64,000 bases of DNA from CADCVQ01 sp033855115 (GTDB lineage: Bacteria > Actinomycetota > Thermoleophilia > Solirubrobacterales > Solirubrobacteraceae): positions 1-64,000 of the forward strand of contig JAWVGJ010000098.1 of NCBI GenBank assembly GCA_033855115.1, written 5' to 3'. Position numbers and translations under genes: made by a program. Position 1 is the first letter of the stretch. Every line of letters starts with the position of its first letter. The notes beneath the pieces are model-generated. The model saw only the letters and a list, made by a program, of their open reading frames with translations. It had not been told where the DNA came from and ran no database searches. This document shows positions 47,921 through 56,738 of this stretch, one piece after another.

Positions 47921-49864
47921 GTGAGCTTTCGCAATCGCCTAGGACTGTTCTTCATCGTCATTGTCATCGTGCCGATGCTGGCAGTGGCGTTCCAGTTGTT
48001 CGGCCTTATCGGCGAGAGCGTGAAGGGACAGGCGGACGCTGGGGTCGTTGCGCGCCACGAGGTCGCGACACAGCTGTACGTGCGCAATCGCCAGGCCGCG
48101 GCGGTCGCGCTCAAGGAGGTCGTGACAGACGCGCGCATGCGGGAACTGCTGCTCGCCGGCAAGAAGAAGGCGGCCGCCGAACGTGCCCGCGAGCTCGTAA
48201 AGGGCCGCGCGATCGCGCGGATCGTGCTCGTCAAGGGCTCGAGCGTTCGCTTCAGTCGCGGCAAACCGACGGCGATCGCTCCCGCCGTCCGCGACGTGGA
48301 CCTCAAGCGGGGGACGACGTCCACGAACATCGGAAAGCTGCAGGTGTCCGTCGTCGATGCGGCAAGCTACGCGCGCGACACCCAGAACCTCACGCGCCAG
48401 GAAGGGCAGCGGGCCAAAAACGGCCGTCTACGTCGCGGCGAGAAGGATCTCCCCGGCCTGGACGTCGTCGTGCGCGACGGAGACAACGTGCTGGCGAGCA
48501 CGGTGCCCACAGACATCGCCAGGTCGCTACCCACCAAGGCCGCAGAGGTATCGATCAACGGACAGACGTTCCTCGCGCTCACGTTCAAGGACACCCAGGG
48601 CTTCGCGCGCCAGAACGTGAGCGTCACCACGCTCGGCTCCTTCGAGTCCGTCGGCGGCAGGATCACGAGGAAGCGCGTCGAGGCCGGCGTGATCCTGCTC
48701 GGCTTCTTCCTCCTGGCGATCATCTGCGCGGTGCTTGTCTCCAGGGCGCTGGGGGAGCAGATCGCCGGCTTCCTCACGGCCGCCCGCAGGCTCGCCTCCG
48801 GCGACTTCTCGGCAAAGGTCCCAACCGGAGGCAGGGACGAGTTCGCCGCCCTGGGCGACGAGTTCAACAAGATGTCGCGCGAGCTCGAACAGCGGTTGGC
48901 CCAGCTCGCCCAGGAGCGCGTGCGCGTCCAGGACTCGATGCGCCGCCTCGGCGAGGCCGTCGCGTCAAACCTCGACCGCGACACCCTGCTCGAGCTCGTG
49001 GTGAGCACCGCGGTCGACGGTGTCGGCGCTGACGCGGGCCGCGCCTGTGTCCGCGGGGCCGATCGCACGACGCTGCAGGAGCGCTCGCGCGTGGGAAACA
49101 TGAACGGGCTCGAGCCCGCGGTCGAGTCCGTCGAGGCCGACGCGCTGCGCACCGGCAGCCCGCGCGAGGTGGCGGTCGGCGACGCCTATGCGATCGCGCA
49201 CCCGCTGCGCGGCGCCGACGGCAACGAAGAGGTCGTCGGAGTCGTTTCCGTGGGCCGCTCAGGCCGTCCGTTCGCGCCCAGCGACCGCGACCTCTTCAGC
49301 TACCTCGCCGGTCAGGCCGCGCGCTCGATGGAGAACGTCCAGCTACACGAGACCGCCGCGCGCGAGTCGGTCACCGACGACCTCACCGGCCTCTCCAACC
49401 GCCGCGCCTTCGACGACGCGCTCTCCGGCGAGATCGAGCGCTCGAAGCGCTTCGGGACCGAGCTCGGCCTCGTCCTCATCGACCTCGATAACTTCAAGCA
49501 CGTCAACGACACCTATGGTCATCAGCAGGGCGACATCGTCCTGCGCGAGGTGGCGCGCGTCCTGCGCGAGAGCTCGCGGGAGATCGACCACCCCGCCCGC
49601 TACGGTGGCGAGGAGCTCGCGCTCGTGCTGCCGGGCACCGATCTGGAGGGCGCTTACAACCTCGCCGAGCGTGTCCGCGAGCGCATCGCCGGGCTGCGAA
49701 TTCCGCGCACCGACGGCGCCGGCGCGATGGGCATCACGACGAGCTGTGGCGTCGCCGCGGTGCCGTATACGGCGGCCGACGAGCGCGCGCTGCTGGCCGC
49801 CGCCGACGCCGCACTGTACGAGGCCAAACGCAAAGGCAAGAACATGTCCGTACGGGGGAGGTAG
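47921..49864 (+). CDS. HAMP-GAF-GGDEF diguanylate cyclase
   Basis: The 647-residue membrane protein has an N-terminal helix (LGLFFIVIVIVPMLAVAFQLFG), an extracytoplasmic sensor of about 220 residues, a second helix (AGVILLGFFLLAIICAVLVS), a HAMP segment, a GAF-like domain (about 350-480) and a C-terminal GGDEF domain. The last has TDDLTGLSNRRAFDDAL and the active signature YGGEEL with DLDNFKHVNDTYGHQ, so it can make cyclic-di-GMP. GTG 47921 with TACGCT 8 bases upstream fits leaderless expression. The next gene follows after 12 bases. The ligand of the sensor is unknown. Confidence 0.9.
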   Translation: MSFRNRLGLFFIVIVIVPMLAVAFQLFGLIGESVKGQADAGVVARHEVATQLYVRNRQAAAVALKEVVTDARMRELLLAGKKKAAAERARELVKGRAIARIVLVKGSSVRFSRGKPTAIAPAVRDVDLKRGTTSTNIGKLQVSVVDAASYARDTQNLTRQEGQRAKNGRLRRGEKDLPGLDVVVRDGDNVLASTVPTDIARSLPTKAAEVSINGQTFLALTFKDTQGFARQNVSVTTLGSFESVGGRITRKRVEAGVILLGFFLLAIICAVLVSRALGEQIAGFLTAARRLASGDFSAKVPTGGRDEFAALGDEFNKMSRELEQRLAQLAQERVRVQDSMRRLGEAVASNLDRDTLLELVVSTAVDGVGADAGRACVRGADRTTLQERSRVGNMNGLEPAVESVEADALRTGSPREVAVGDAYAIAHPLRGADGNEEVVGVVSVGRSGRPFAPSDRDLFSYLAGQAARSMENVQLHETAARESVTDDLTGLSNRRAFDDALSGEIERSKRFGTELGLVLIDLDNFKHVNDTYGHQQGDIVLREVARVLRESSREIDHPARYGGEELALVLPGTDLEGAYNLAERVRERIAGLRIPRTDGAGAMGITTSCGVAAVPYTAADERALLAAADAALYEAKRKGKNMSVRGR

Positions 49865-49876
49865 GCTTGTGCCTCG

Positions 49877-50689
49877 ATGGGACTGCTGGACGATGCCATT
49901 CGGGAGCATCTAGAGCTCAAGCGACGTCGAGGCGCCGACGCCGTCGAGATCTCGCGGCTTGAAAGCGAAGCCCTGGGCCCGGTTCGCCGCTCAGCGACGG
50001 GCGTTCCCGACCTGTCCGAGGGAACCACTGCCGAGCCAACCGCCGCGGAGCCTGCCGTTGCCGAGCCCGCCACCGCCGAGCCGCCCGCGGAGAGCGCCAG
50101 AACGGACCGGCGGCCGTGGGAGGAGTCCACCAGCGCGGCGGCCGGACACGACCCGTCGCCGGCGCCGTCCGCCTATCAGCCGCCGCCGGTCTCCACGCCT
50201 CCCGCGGCGCCCGCCCATCCCGCCGCCACGCCCACTCCGCCGCCAACGGCGTACGAGCCGCCTGTGTTTCCGGCCGCCCCACCGGAGCCGCCGTCGACCT
50301 CGATCCTGCGGCCGGCGCCGATCGAGCCAGAGACCAGGCAGCCCGCCGAGCCCGAGGAATCACCCGCTGCGGCAGAGCCCGACGAGCCCGCGCCGTCGCT
50401 GCTGTCTCGCTTTAAGCCCGCGCGCCGGCGCCACGCGCGCGAATCCGCGCGAGACGAGCCGCCCGCCGCCTTCGCGCCGCCTGCCGAGCCCGCACCCGCA
50501 GACCACGACCCGTCGCCAGACGCCACGCCTCCGCCCCCGGCCCACGAGCCCGAGGTCGTGCCGGCCAAAGACGAGCCAGACCCCGAGGAACTGCTCGAAG
50601 AGACACCGGAGTTCCTCGAGGAGACGCCCGAGCACGACCGCCTCTGGTTTGAGCAGCGCCCGCCGCGCGACTTCGACTTCGACGGCTGA
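49877..50689 (+). CDS. Disordered Pro/Glu-rich protein following the diguanylate cyclase
   Basis: The 270-residue protein begins MGLLDDAIREHLELKRRRGA, a short helical segment that seems conserved in related actinobacteria. The remainder is low complexity: many Pro, Ala, Glu and Thr residues, then LLEETPEFLEETPEHDRLWF near the end. No fold can be assigned beyond the start. ATG 49877 lies 12 bases after the cyclase stop, with TAGGCT 9 bases upstream, so it may be both co-transcribed and separately expressed. The acidic C-terminus might bind a basic partner or DNA-binding protein. Function unknown. Confidence 0.7.
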   Translation: MGLLDDAIREHLELKRRRGADAVEISRLESEALGPVRRSATGVPDLSEGTTAEPTAAEPAVAEPATAEPPAESARTDRRPWEESTSAAAGHDPSPAPSAYQPPPVSTPPAAPAHPAATPTPPPTAYEPPVFPAAPPEPPSTSILRPAPIEPETRQPAEPEESPAAAEPDEPAPSLLSRFKPARRRHARESARDEPPAAFAPPAEPAPADHDPSPDATPPPPAHEPEVVPAKDEPDPEELLEETPEFLEETPEHDRLWFEQRPPRDFDFDG

Positions 50690-50698
50690 GCAGCCGGG

Positions 50699-51559
50699 GT
50701 GCGCCGGCCGGTCACCTGGCTCGACGTCTTCACATCCGTGCCCCTGACGGGCAACCAGCTCGCGGTCGTCCACGACGCCGACGGGATCGACGACGAGACG
50801 ATGCTCGCGTTCGCGCGCGAGACACGGCTGTCGGAGACGACCTTCGTGCAGAGCGCGACGCAGCCCGGCGCCGACTACCGCAACCGCATCTTCGCGGCAC
50901 CGCACGAGTTGCCCTTCGCCGGTCATCCCTCGCTCGGCACCGCGGTGGCGGTCGCGCGGGCGCGCGGGGAACGCACCGCGGCGTATGTCCAGCAGACGCA
51001 GGCGGGCCTGCAGCCGATCGAGGTCGAGGTCGATGGCGACGGCGACGCCGCCCGCGCGTCGATGCTGCAGGAGCCCGCCAGCTTCGGGCCACAGGCCGAC
51101 CCGGCGACAACCATGGCCGCCGCCGGGCTCACCGCCGCCGACGCGCACCCCGATCTGCCGCCGCAGCTCGTCTCCACTGGTCAACCTCACCTCATGGCTC
51201 CGGTCCGCGACGCCGCCGCGCTGCGCCGCGCCGACCCCGACCGCGCCGCCATGCGGGCTCTGCTCGAGCCGCTAACCGCGCTGGTGCTCTACCTCGTCGC
51301 GGTCGACCCGCCGGCGCAACGCGCTAGCGCCCGCGGCTTCTTCCTCGACCGCGGCGCGATCACGGAGGATCCCGCGACCGGCTCGGCCGCCGGACCGCTG
51401 CTCGCCTACCTGCGCGAGCGCACCGGGACGACCGCGCTCACGATCGACCAGGGCGTGGAGATGGGGCGCCCGAGCCGGATCGACTGCGCATGGGAGGACG
51501 ACCGCCCGCGCGTGTCAGGCGACGTCGTCGTCGTGGCCGACGGCCACGTGCGCCTCTAA
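50699..51559 (+). CDS. PhzF-family isomerase-like protein
   Basis: The 286-residue protein belongs to the PhzF fold: LDVFTSVPLTGNQLAVVHDAD, ARETRLSETTFVQSA (catalytic Glu in LSETTF), ELPFAGHPSLGTAVA, and EDPATGSAAGPLLAYL at the second half. PhzF proteins isomerise or epimerise small molecules. GTG 50699 starts 10 bases after the previous gene. Its last 45 bases overlap the converging ATPase gene. No phenazine genes are present; the substrate is unknown. Confidence 0.85.
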   Translation: MRRPVTWLDVFTSVPLTGNQLAVVHDADGIDDETMLAFARETRLSETTFVQSATQPGADYRNRIFAAPHELPFAGHPSLGTAVAVARARGERTAAYVQQTQAGLQPIEVEVDGDGDAARASMLQEPASFGPQADPATTMAAAGLTAADAHPDLPPQLVSTGQPHLMAPVRDAAALRRADPDRAAMRALLEPLTALVLYLVAVDPPAQRASARGFFLDRGAITEDPATGSAAGPLLAYLRERTGTTALTIDQGVEMGRPSRIDCAWEDDRPRVSGDVVVVADGHVRL

Positions 51560-52627
51560 GGGCCCTCCGTTCTCGCGCGGCAGCACTTCGACGGGCCCGT
51601 CGATCCACACGTGTACGTGGTCGCCGGGATGCCACGCCGGATAGCCCAGCCGCCGCGAGCTGACGACCTGCCCCGAGGCGAGCCGCAGGCCGACAAGTTG
51701 GTCGTGTCCGAAGAAGCGCCGCGTGATCACCTGCGCCGACGCCGCGTTCGCCGGGCCGCTCACACCGATCGCCACCGACTCGGGCCGGACGAGCACGTCG
51801 ACGTCCCCGGCGACGTCGTTGCCGGTCGGCAGGCTGCCGAGCTCGCAGCGGCAGCGCCCGTCGCGCGCCTTGCCGGGGAGCACCTCCATGTCGCCGAGGA
51901 ACGTCGCCATCCAGCGCGTCCTGGGCCGCAGGTAGACCGCCTCCGGCGTGCCCGCCTGCTCGACGCGCCCGTCGCGCATCACCGCGACCGTCTCGGCGAT
52001 GCTCATCGCCTCCTCCTGATCGTGCGTCACGAACAGCGCCGTGACGCCCGCCGTGCGCAGGATCTGCGAGACCTCCTGGCGCAGGCGATCGCGCAGGCTG
52101 GCATCGAGGTTGGAGAACGGCTCGTCGAGCAGGACGAGGTCCGGCGTCGGCGCCAGTGCGCGGGCCAGGGCGACGCGCTGCTGCTGTCCGCCGGAGAGCT
52201 CGTGTACCGGGCGCTTCTCCGAGCCCGCGAGGCCGACGAGCTCCAGCGTTTCGCGCACGCGCCCCGGATCGGGCTTGCGTCCCAGGCCGTAGCCGACGTT
52301 GCCGGCCACGTCCATGTGCGGGAACAGGGCGTAATCTTGAAAGACCATCCCGATGCGGCGCTCCTCGGCGGGCACGAATCGACCGTTGCCGCTGACGGCG
52401 CGGCCGCCGACGATGATCTCGCCCGCGTCCGGACGCTCCAGGCCGGCGATCAGCCGAAGCGTCGTCGTCTTACCGCAGCCGCTGGGGCCGAGCAGCGCGC
52501 AGGTCCCGCCGGCGCGCAGCTCGAGGTCGACCCCGTCGACCGCGCGCACGGCGCCGAAGGACTTCTCCAGGCCGCGCAGCCGCAGTCCCACGCATGGAGG
52601 GCTGAACCCGTTGCCGTTGTTACTCAT
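51515..52627 (-). CDS. Ferric-iron ABC transporter ATP-binding protein (FbpC-like)
   Basis: The 370-residue ATPase has Walker A GPSGCGKTT, FQDYALFPHMDVAGNVGYGL, signature LSGGQQQRVALARALA, Walker B LVLLDEPFSNLDA, switch FVTHDQEEAMSIAE, and a C-terminal TOBE-like regulatory domain (VLVRPESVAIGV, FGHDQLVGLRL). This matches FbpC/SfuC importers of ferric iron. Start ATG 52627 overlaps the permease stop (ATGA), making the third gene of the importer operon. Overlaps the PhzF-like gene tail by 45 bases on the opposite strand. Confidence 0.9.
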   Translation of the reverse strand: MSNNGNGFSPPCVGLRLRGLEKSFGAVRAVDGVDLELRAGGTCALLGPSGCGKTTTLRLIAGLERPDAGEIIVGGRAVSGNGRFVPAEERRIGMVFQDYALFPHMDVAGNVGYGLGRKPDPGRVRETLELVGLAGSEKRPVHELSGGQQQRVALARALAPTPDLVLLDEPFSNLDASLRDRLRQEVSQILRTAGVTALFVTHDQEEAMSIAETVAVMRDGRVEQAGTPEAVYLRPRTRWMATFLGDMEVLPGKARDGRCRCELGSLPTGNDVAGDVDVLVRPESVAIGVSGPANAASAQVITRRFFGHDQLVGLRLASGQVVSSRRLGYPAWHPGDHVHVWIDGPVEVLPRENGGPLEAHVAVGHDDDVA

Positions 52628-54255
52628 GAGCCGACACTGCCTCGTGCGTTAAGAAGGTACAACGGCGGCGCCGCGATCAGCAGAAGCAGCAGCGCCGGGA
52701 TCGCGCTCTGCTCGAACGCGCCCTCCGTCGTCCGGTGCCAGACGTCGGTCGCGAGCGTGTCGAACGCGATCGGGGCGAGCATCAGCGTGGCGGGCAGCTC
52801 CTTGAGGGCATGCAGGAACACGAGCGCCGCGCCGCCCAGCACCCCGCTGGCCACGAGCGGCGTCGTGATCGTCCGCAGGACCGCGATCGGCGAGCGACCC
52901 AGGCCGCGGGCGGCCTCCTCCAGCCGCGGAGGAACCTGGACGAGCGACGAGCCGATCGGGCTCACCGCGAGCGGCAGGTAGTGGATCGCCAGCGCGAAGA
53001 CGAGGATCGCAAAGGACTGGTACAGCGGCAGCGCGAAGCGCGTCGTGAAGAACGCCAGCGCGAGTGCGATGACGATCCCGGGCAGCGCGTAGCCCGCGTA
53101 TCCGGTGCGCTCGATCACGTGCGTCATCGGACTCGGGAAGCGCACCGCGAGCAGCGCGATGACGATCGCTGCGATCGCTGCGAACCCCGCGGCCACGGCC
53201 GCCGCGATCAGCGAGTGGCCGGCGTCCTTCATGAGCGTGCTGATCGCCATGCCGGTCGAAACCTGTTTCGTCGCCCAGTACAGGAGCACGCCCACGGGCA
53301 GCACGAGCGCCAGGCCGACCACCGAGCCGCAGAACGCGATCGCCGGCCAGCGCCAGCGCCCGAGCTTGACCGGCGCCGTCGGGCGCTGTGTGCCGGGGCT
53401 CGTGCGGTGCAGCGCACGCGCACCGCGCACGCGCCCGTAGACGGCGAACAGCGCGAGCATGATCAGCACGAGCACCATCCCCAGGGCAGCGGCCTCCGTG
53501 CGCCCGAAGCCGGAGGTGTAGGCGATGTAGATGTCGCGCGTGAAGGAGTCGAAGCGCATCAGCGAGACGGCGCCGAAGTCGCTCAGCGCGTAGAGCGCGA
53601 CGAGCACCGCGCCGGCCCCGATCGCGGGCAAGAGCTGCGGCAACACGATGCTGCGAAAGACCTCGGCCGGGCTGCGCCCCATGACGCGCGCCGCCTCCTC
53701 CAGAGCGGGGTCCATCCGGCGCAGCGTCGCTCGCAACGGGATCAGCACGAGCGGATAGGTGAACAGCGTCAGCACGAGCCAGGAGCCGAAGAAGCCGTAG
53801 ATCGACGGTAGCCGGTCGACGCCGAGCGGTGCGAGCAGCTCCTGCAACAACCCCTTCGGCCCGAGCGTCGACACGAACAGATAGGCCCCGATGTAGCTCG
53901 GGATGACAAGCGGCAGGGTCGCGAGCGTCGCCCACGCGCGCCGCCCGGGGAGGTCTGAGCGGACGGTCAGCCACGCGATCGGCACCGCGATCGCGATGGC
54001 GGCGCCCGTCACCGCGGCGGCAAGCCCGGCGCTGCGCACGATCAGACCGAACGTGCGCTGCGTCAGGACCGCGTCGAGCGCGGCGCGCGCGTCGCCGAGC
54101 ACCGCGACGACGAGGTAGAGCGCCGGCAGCGCCGCGGCGAGGCCGGCCACGAGCCCGAGCCCGAGCAGGACGAGCGGCGGCCGGCGCACGCCGAACAGCC
54201 GGCTGGCCGCCGACAGCCGCCGTCCGGTGCCGCGCGCCACGCTCGTCGCAGCCAT
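52624..54255 (-). CDS. Ferric-iron ABC transporter permease (fused two-domain)
   Basis: The 543-residue permease holds two permease halves with about 12 membrane helices. Each half has an EAA loop: EEAARVMGRSPAEVFRSIVLP in the first, EEAARGLGRSPIAVLRTITTP in the second. This is the fused architecture of FbpB/SfuB-type iron permeases. It lies between binding protein (4 bases upstream) and ATPase (overlap). ATG 54255. The iron substrate follows from the partners and the iron-box-like site upstream. Confidence 0.9.
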   Translation of the reverse strand: MAATSVARGTGRRLSAASRLFGVRRPPLVLLGLGLVAGLAAALPALYLVVAVLGDARAALDAVLTQRTFGLIVRSAGLAAAVTGAAIAIAVPIAWLTVRSDLPGRRAWATLATLPLVIPSYIGAYLFVSTLGPKGLLQELLAPLGVDRLPSIYGFFGSWLVLTLFTYPLVLIPLRATLRRMDPALEEAARVMGRSPAEVFRSIVLPQLLPAIGAGAVLVALYALSDFGAVSLMRFDSFTRDIYIAYTSGFGRTEAAALGMVLVLIMLALFAVYGRVRGARALHRTSPGTQRPTAPVKLGRWRWPAIAFCGSVVGLALVLPVGVLLYWATKQVSTGMAISTLMKDAGHSLIAAAVAAGFAAIAAIVIALLAVRFPSPMTHVIERTGYAGYALPGIVIALALAFFTTRFALPLYQSFAILVFALAIHYLPLAVSPIGSSLVQVPPRLEEAARGLGRSPIAVLRTITTPLVASGVLGGAALVFLHALKELPATLMLAPIAFDTLATDVWHRTTEGAFEQSAIPALLLLLIAAPPLYLLNARGSVGS

Positions 54256-54259
54256 CGCT

Positions 54260-55261
54260 CTACAGGGCCCCCGTCTCGCGCATGAGCTTCAGCGTGCCCT
54301 GCAGGTCGCCGACCTTGGCGAGATCGATCTTCGGTGACGGGATCCTGTCGATCGGCGTCAGCTCCTTCGCCGGCTGCACGCCGGCCGACAGCGGATACTC
54401 CTTGGAGCTGTCGGCAAAGTACTCCTGCGCCTGCTTGGAGAGCATCGTGCGGACGAACGCGATCGCTTCCTTCTTGTGCTTGCTGGAGGCGAGCACGCCG
54501 ACGCCAGCGGTGTTGATCATCGAGCCGAGATCCTTGGGCGGGAAGTGCACCTTGACGGGGTAGTTCTTGTCCTTCGCCTGCGCCTCGGCGACGTAGTAGT
54601 GGTTGATCAGGCCGAGGTCGATCTCGCCCTTGGCGATCGCGTCGCGGACCGGGATGTTGCTGTCGAACGCCTGCGTCTTGTTGGCGACCATACCCTTGAG
54701 CCACGTGCGTGCGACCTCCTCGCCCTCGACGAGCCGCAGCGCGGTGATGTAGCCCTGCAGCGAGGCGTTCGTCGGCGCCCAGCCGACGCGCCCGCGCCAC
54801 TTCGGCTCTGTCAGGTCAAGCGGCGAGTCCGGCACGTCGGACTCCTTGAGCGTCGGCCCGTAGGCGATGATCCGCGCGCGCCCGGTGACGCCCACCCACC
54901 TGCCCTCCTTGGACTCGTAGTGCTTGGGCACCTTCGCGAGGATGTCCGCGGGCAGACGAAGCAGCAGGCCCTGCTTCTCGACGGCGTCCAGCGAGCCCGC
55001 GTCCTGGGCGAAGAAGAGGTCGGCGGGGGAGTTCTTGCCCTCCTCGGTGATCGTGGCCGCGAGCGACGGGCTATCGCCGAAGCGCGTCTTGACGTCGGTG
55101 CCGGAGCTCTTCTCGTAGATCTTGATCGCCGGATCGAGGATCGGCGCGATGCGCCCGGAGTACATGGTGAGTTCATCGCCGCCGGACGAGCCGCACGCTG
55201 TGAACACAACCGCGAGCGTTGCGAGCGCGACGGTGGGTGCGGTGGCACGGCGACCTATCAT
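54260..55261 (-). CDS. Ferric-iron ABC transporter substrate-binding lipoprotein
   Basis: The 333-residue protein has a lipoprotein signal (ALATLAVVFTAC) and the FbpA-like body: LTMYSGRIAPILDPAIKIYE, FGDSPSLAATITEEG, ADLFFAQDAGSLDAVEKQGLL, RARIIAYGP, GLINHYYVAEA. The tyrosine pair in NHYYVAEA is at the place of the ferric-ion ligands of FbpA. ATG 55261 is supported by GAGGAG about 6-12 bases upstream. The TTAGG-GCAG-CCTAA palindrome at 55314-55327 lies 53 bases before it and is likely an iron regulator site. Confidence 0.92.
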   Translation of the reverse strand: MIGRRATAPTVALATLAVVFTACGSSGGDELTMYSGRIAPILDPAIKIYEKSSGTDVKTRFGDSPSLAATITEEGKNSPADLFFAQDAGSLDAVEKQGLLLRLPADILAKVPKHYESKEGRWVGVTGRARIIAYGPTLKESDVPDSPLDLTEPKWRGRVGWAPTNASLQGYITALRLVEGEEVARTWLKGMVANKTQAFDSNIPVRDAIAKGEIDLGLINHYYVAEAQAKDKNYPVKVHFPPKDLGSMINTAGVGVLASSKHKKEAIAFVRTMLSKQAQEYFADSSKEYPLSAGVQPAKELTPIDRIPSPKIDLAKVGDLQGTLKLMRETGAL

Positions 55262-55313
55262 TCGTTGCTCCTCGGCTGGGGTAGGAATCGACCGGCTGGC
55301 GTTGCGCCAGAAC

Positions 55314-55327
55314 TTAGGGCAGCCTAA
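55314..55327. promoter_or_regulatory. DtxR/IdeR-like iron box between importer and membrane-protein gene
   Basis: TTAGG (55314-55318), spacer GCAG, CCTAA (55323-55327) is a perfect 5+5 inverted repeat. It resembles the IdeR consensus TTAGGTTAGGCTAACCTAA. It lies 53 bases before the importer start (minus) and 10 bases before the ATG of the membrane protein (plus), so one site could control both. Confidence 0.6.
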
Positions 55328-55337
55328 TGCCTTGGCG

Positions 55338-56738
55338 ATGACGACGCGACCATTCGTTCTCGCCGCCGCGATCTGCTTCGCGCTCGCGGCGGCCTCACTC
55401 GCACTCGGATACGAGCCGGTCTACGACGCCTGGGCGTGGCTCGTCTGGGGGCGCGAGCTGGCGACGTTTGGGCTTGACACCTCTTCAGGGCCGTCGTGGA
55501 AGCCGTTGACCGTCGCGCTCGCGGTGCCTCTCTCGCTGGCGGGCGAGCTCGCGCCTGAGCTGTGGCTGGTCCTCGTCCGCGCAGCCTGGCTGTTCTCGCT
55601 CGTTCTCGCCGCGGAGCTCGCCTGGCGGCTGGCGGCGCAGCGCGCCCCGCGCAACGCGCGCGCGGCTGCTGCGGCGTTTGCGGCGAGCTCGCTCGCGCTG
55701 CTCGCCGACCCGGTGACGATGTGGGCACGCCAGGGTGCCGGCGGAATGTCCGAGCCGCTGCTCGTCGCGCTGGTGCTGGGGGCCGTGCGCGCCGACCTCG
55801 GCGGGCGCACGCGTCGTGCGCTCGTTCTCGGCGGCCTGGCAGCGCTCGTGCGCCCGGAGGTGTGGCCGCTGCTGGCGATCTATGGCGCGTGGCGCTGGCG
55901 GGTGCAACCGGGCGGCCGGCCGCTGATCGTGGCGCTCGCCGTGGCGGTACCCGTGCTCTGGATCGCGCCCGACCTGCTTGCCAGCGGCGACGCCTTGCGC
56001 GCCGCCGAGCGCGCGCAGCGTGGGAGCGGCGGCGCACTGCACGTCCTCGCCCGCGCGGTTGCGTTGCCGCTGTTCGCCGCCTGGCCGCTGGCGCTCGTCG
56101 CGCTCGCGGGGCGCGATCGCCGGCTGCTGGTCCTCGGCGCCGGTGTGGTCGCGTGGATCTTGACGGTGGCCGCGTCGGGCGAGCTCGGGTTCCCCGGCCT
56201 TCCGCGCTTTATGGCGCCGGCGGCCGCAGTCGCCGGCGTCCTCGGCGGCGTCGGCCTCGCGCGGCTGCTCGCCTGGCCGTCAGTGCCGCGAACGGCGCGG
56301 GGGCTCGCGCTCGCGGGGCTGGCCCTGTCACTGCCGGGCCTTGCCGATCGCGTGGCGGAGCTTCCGTACGCGCTGCGCTCGACCGCGCAGATCGGGCACT
56401 CGCACGCTCGCCTGCGCGCGCTCGCGCAGAACATCGGACGGGACGCGCTGCTGCGATGCGGGCGGCTGGCGACGAGTGACGTCCTCGTTCGTACCGCCAT
56501 CGCGTGGAGGCTCGAGATCCCGCTCGCCGACGTGGTCAGCTTCGGCCGCCCGCCGCACCTCTCGGGCGCGTTCGTGCTCGGGCCGCAGGCCTCGCAGAGC
56601 CTCGACCTCGCCACACGGGCACGCGCCGCTCCGGTCGCCAGTCACGGCGAGTGGCACGTCTACTCGATCGACTGTCCGCCGAGCGCCGGTGCGAGCTCGT
56701 CGCAGAAAACAAGCGGCGTCTCCGGCGCACTGAGGTAG
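55338..56738 (+). CDS. Polytopic membrane protein, possible GT-C-like glycosyltransferase
   Basis: The 466-residue protein has about 9-11 hydrophobic segments. An early loop carries YEPVYDAWAWLVWGRELATFG, with acidic residues next to aromatic ones similar to the first loop of GT-C glycosyltransferases. Another loop has DPVTMWARQGAGGMSEPL. The last 110 residues are soluble (RALAQNIGRDALLRCGRLATSD) with no known domain. ATG 55338 starts 10 bases after the iron-box-like palindrome. The 3' end overlaps the converging flavoprotein gene by 79 bases. A role in sugar transfer to a lipid-linked acceptor is a guess from shape and neighbours. Confidence 0.55.
   Translation: MTTRPFVLAAAICFALAAASLALGYEPVYDAWAWLVWGRELATFGLDTSSGPSWKPLTVALAVPLSLAGELAPELWLVLVRAAWLFSLVLAAELAWRLAAQRAPRNARAAAAAFAASSLALLADPVTMWARQGAGGMSEPLLVALVLGAVRADLGGRTRRALVLGGLAALVRPEVWPLLAIYGAWRWRVQPGGRPLIVALAVAVPVLWIAPDLLASGDALRAAERAQRGSGGALHVLARAVALPLFAAWPLALVALAGRDRRLLVLGAGVVAWILTVAASGELGFPGLPRFMAPAAAVAGVLGGVGLARLLAWPSVPRTARGLALAGLALSLPGLADRVAELPYALRSTAQIGHSHARLRALAQNIGRDALLRCGRLATSDVLVRTAIAWRLEIPLADVVSFGRPPHLSGAFVLGPQASQSLDLATRARAAPVASHGEWHVYSIDCPPSAGASSSQKTSGVSGALR

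Noticed and set aside
50699..51559. PhzF-like gene as sign of a phenazine cluster
   Set aside because: No phzA-G core genes are near, and the PhzF fold is widespread outside phenazine producers.
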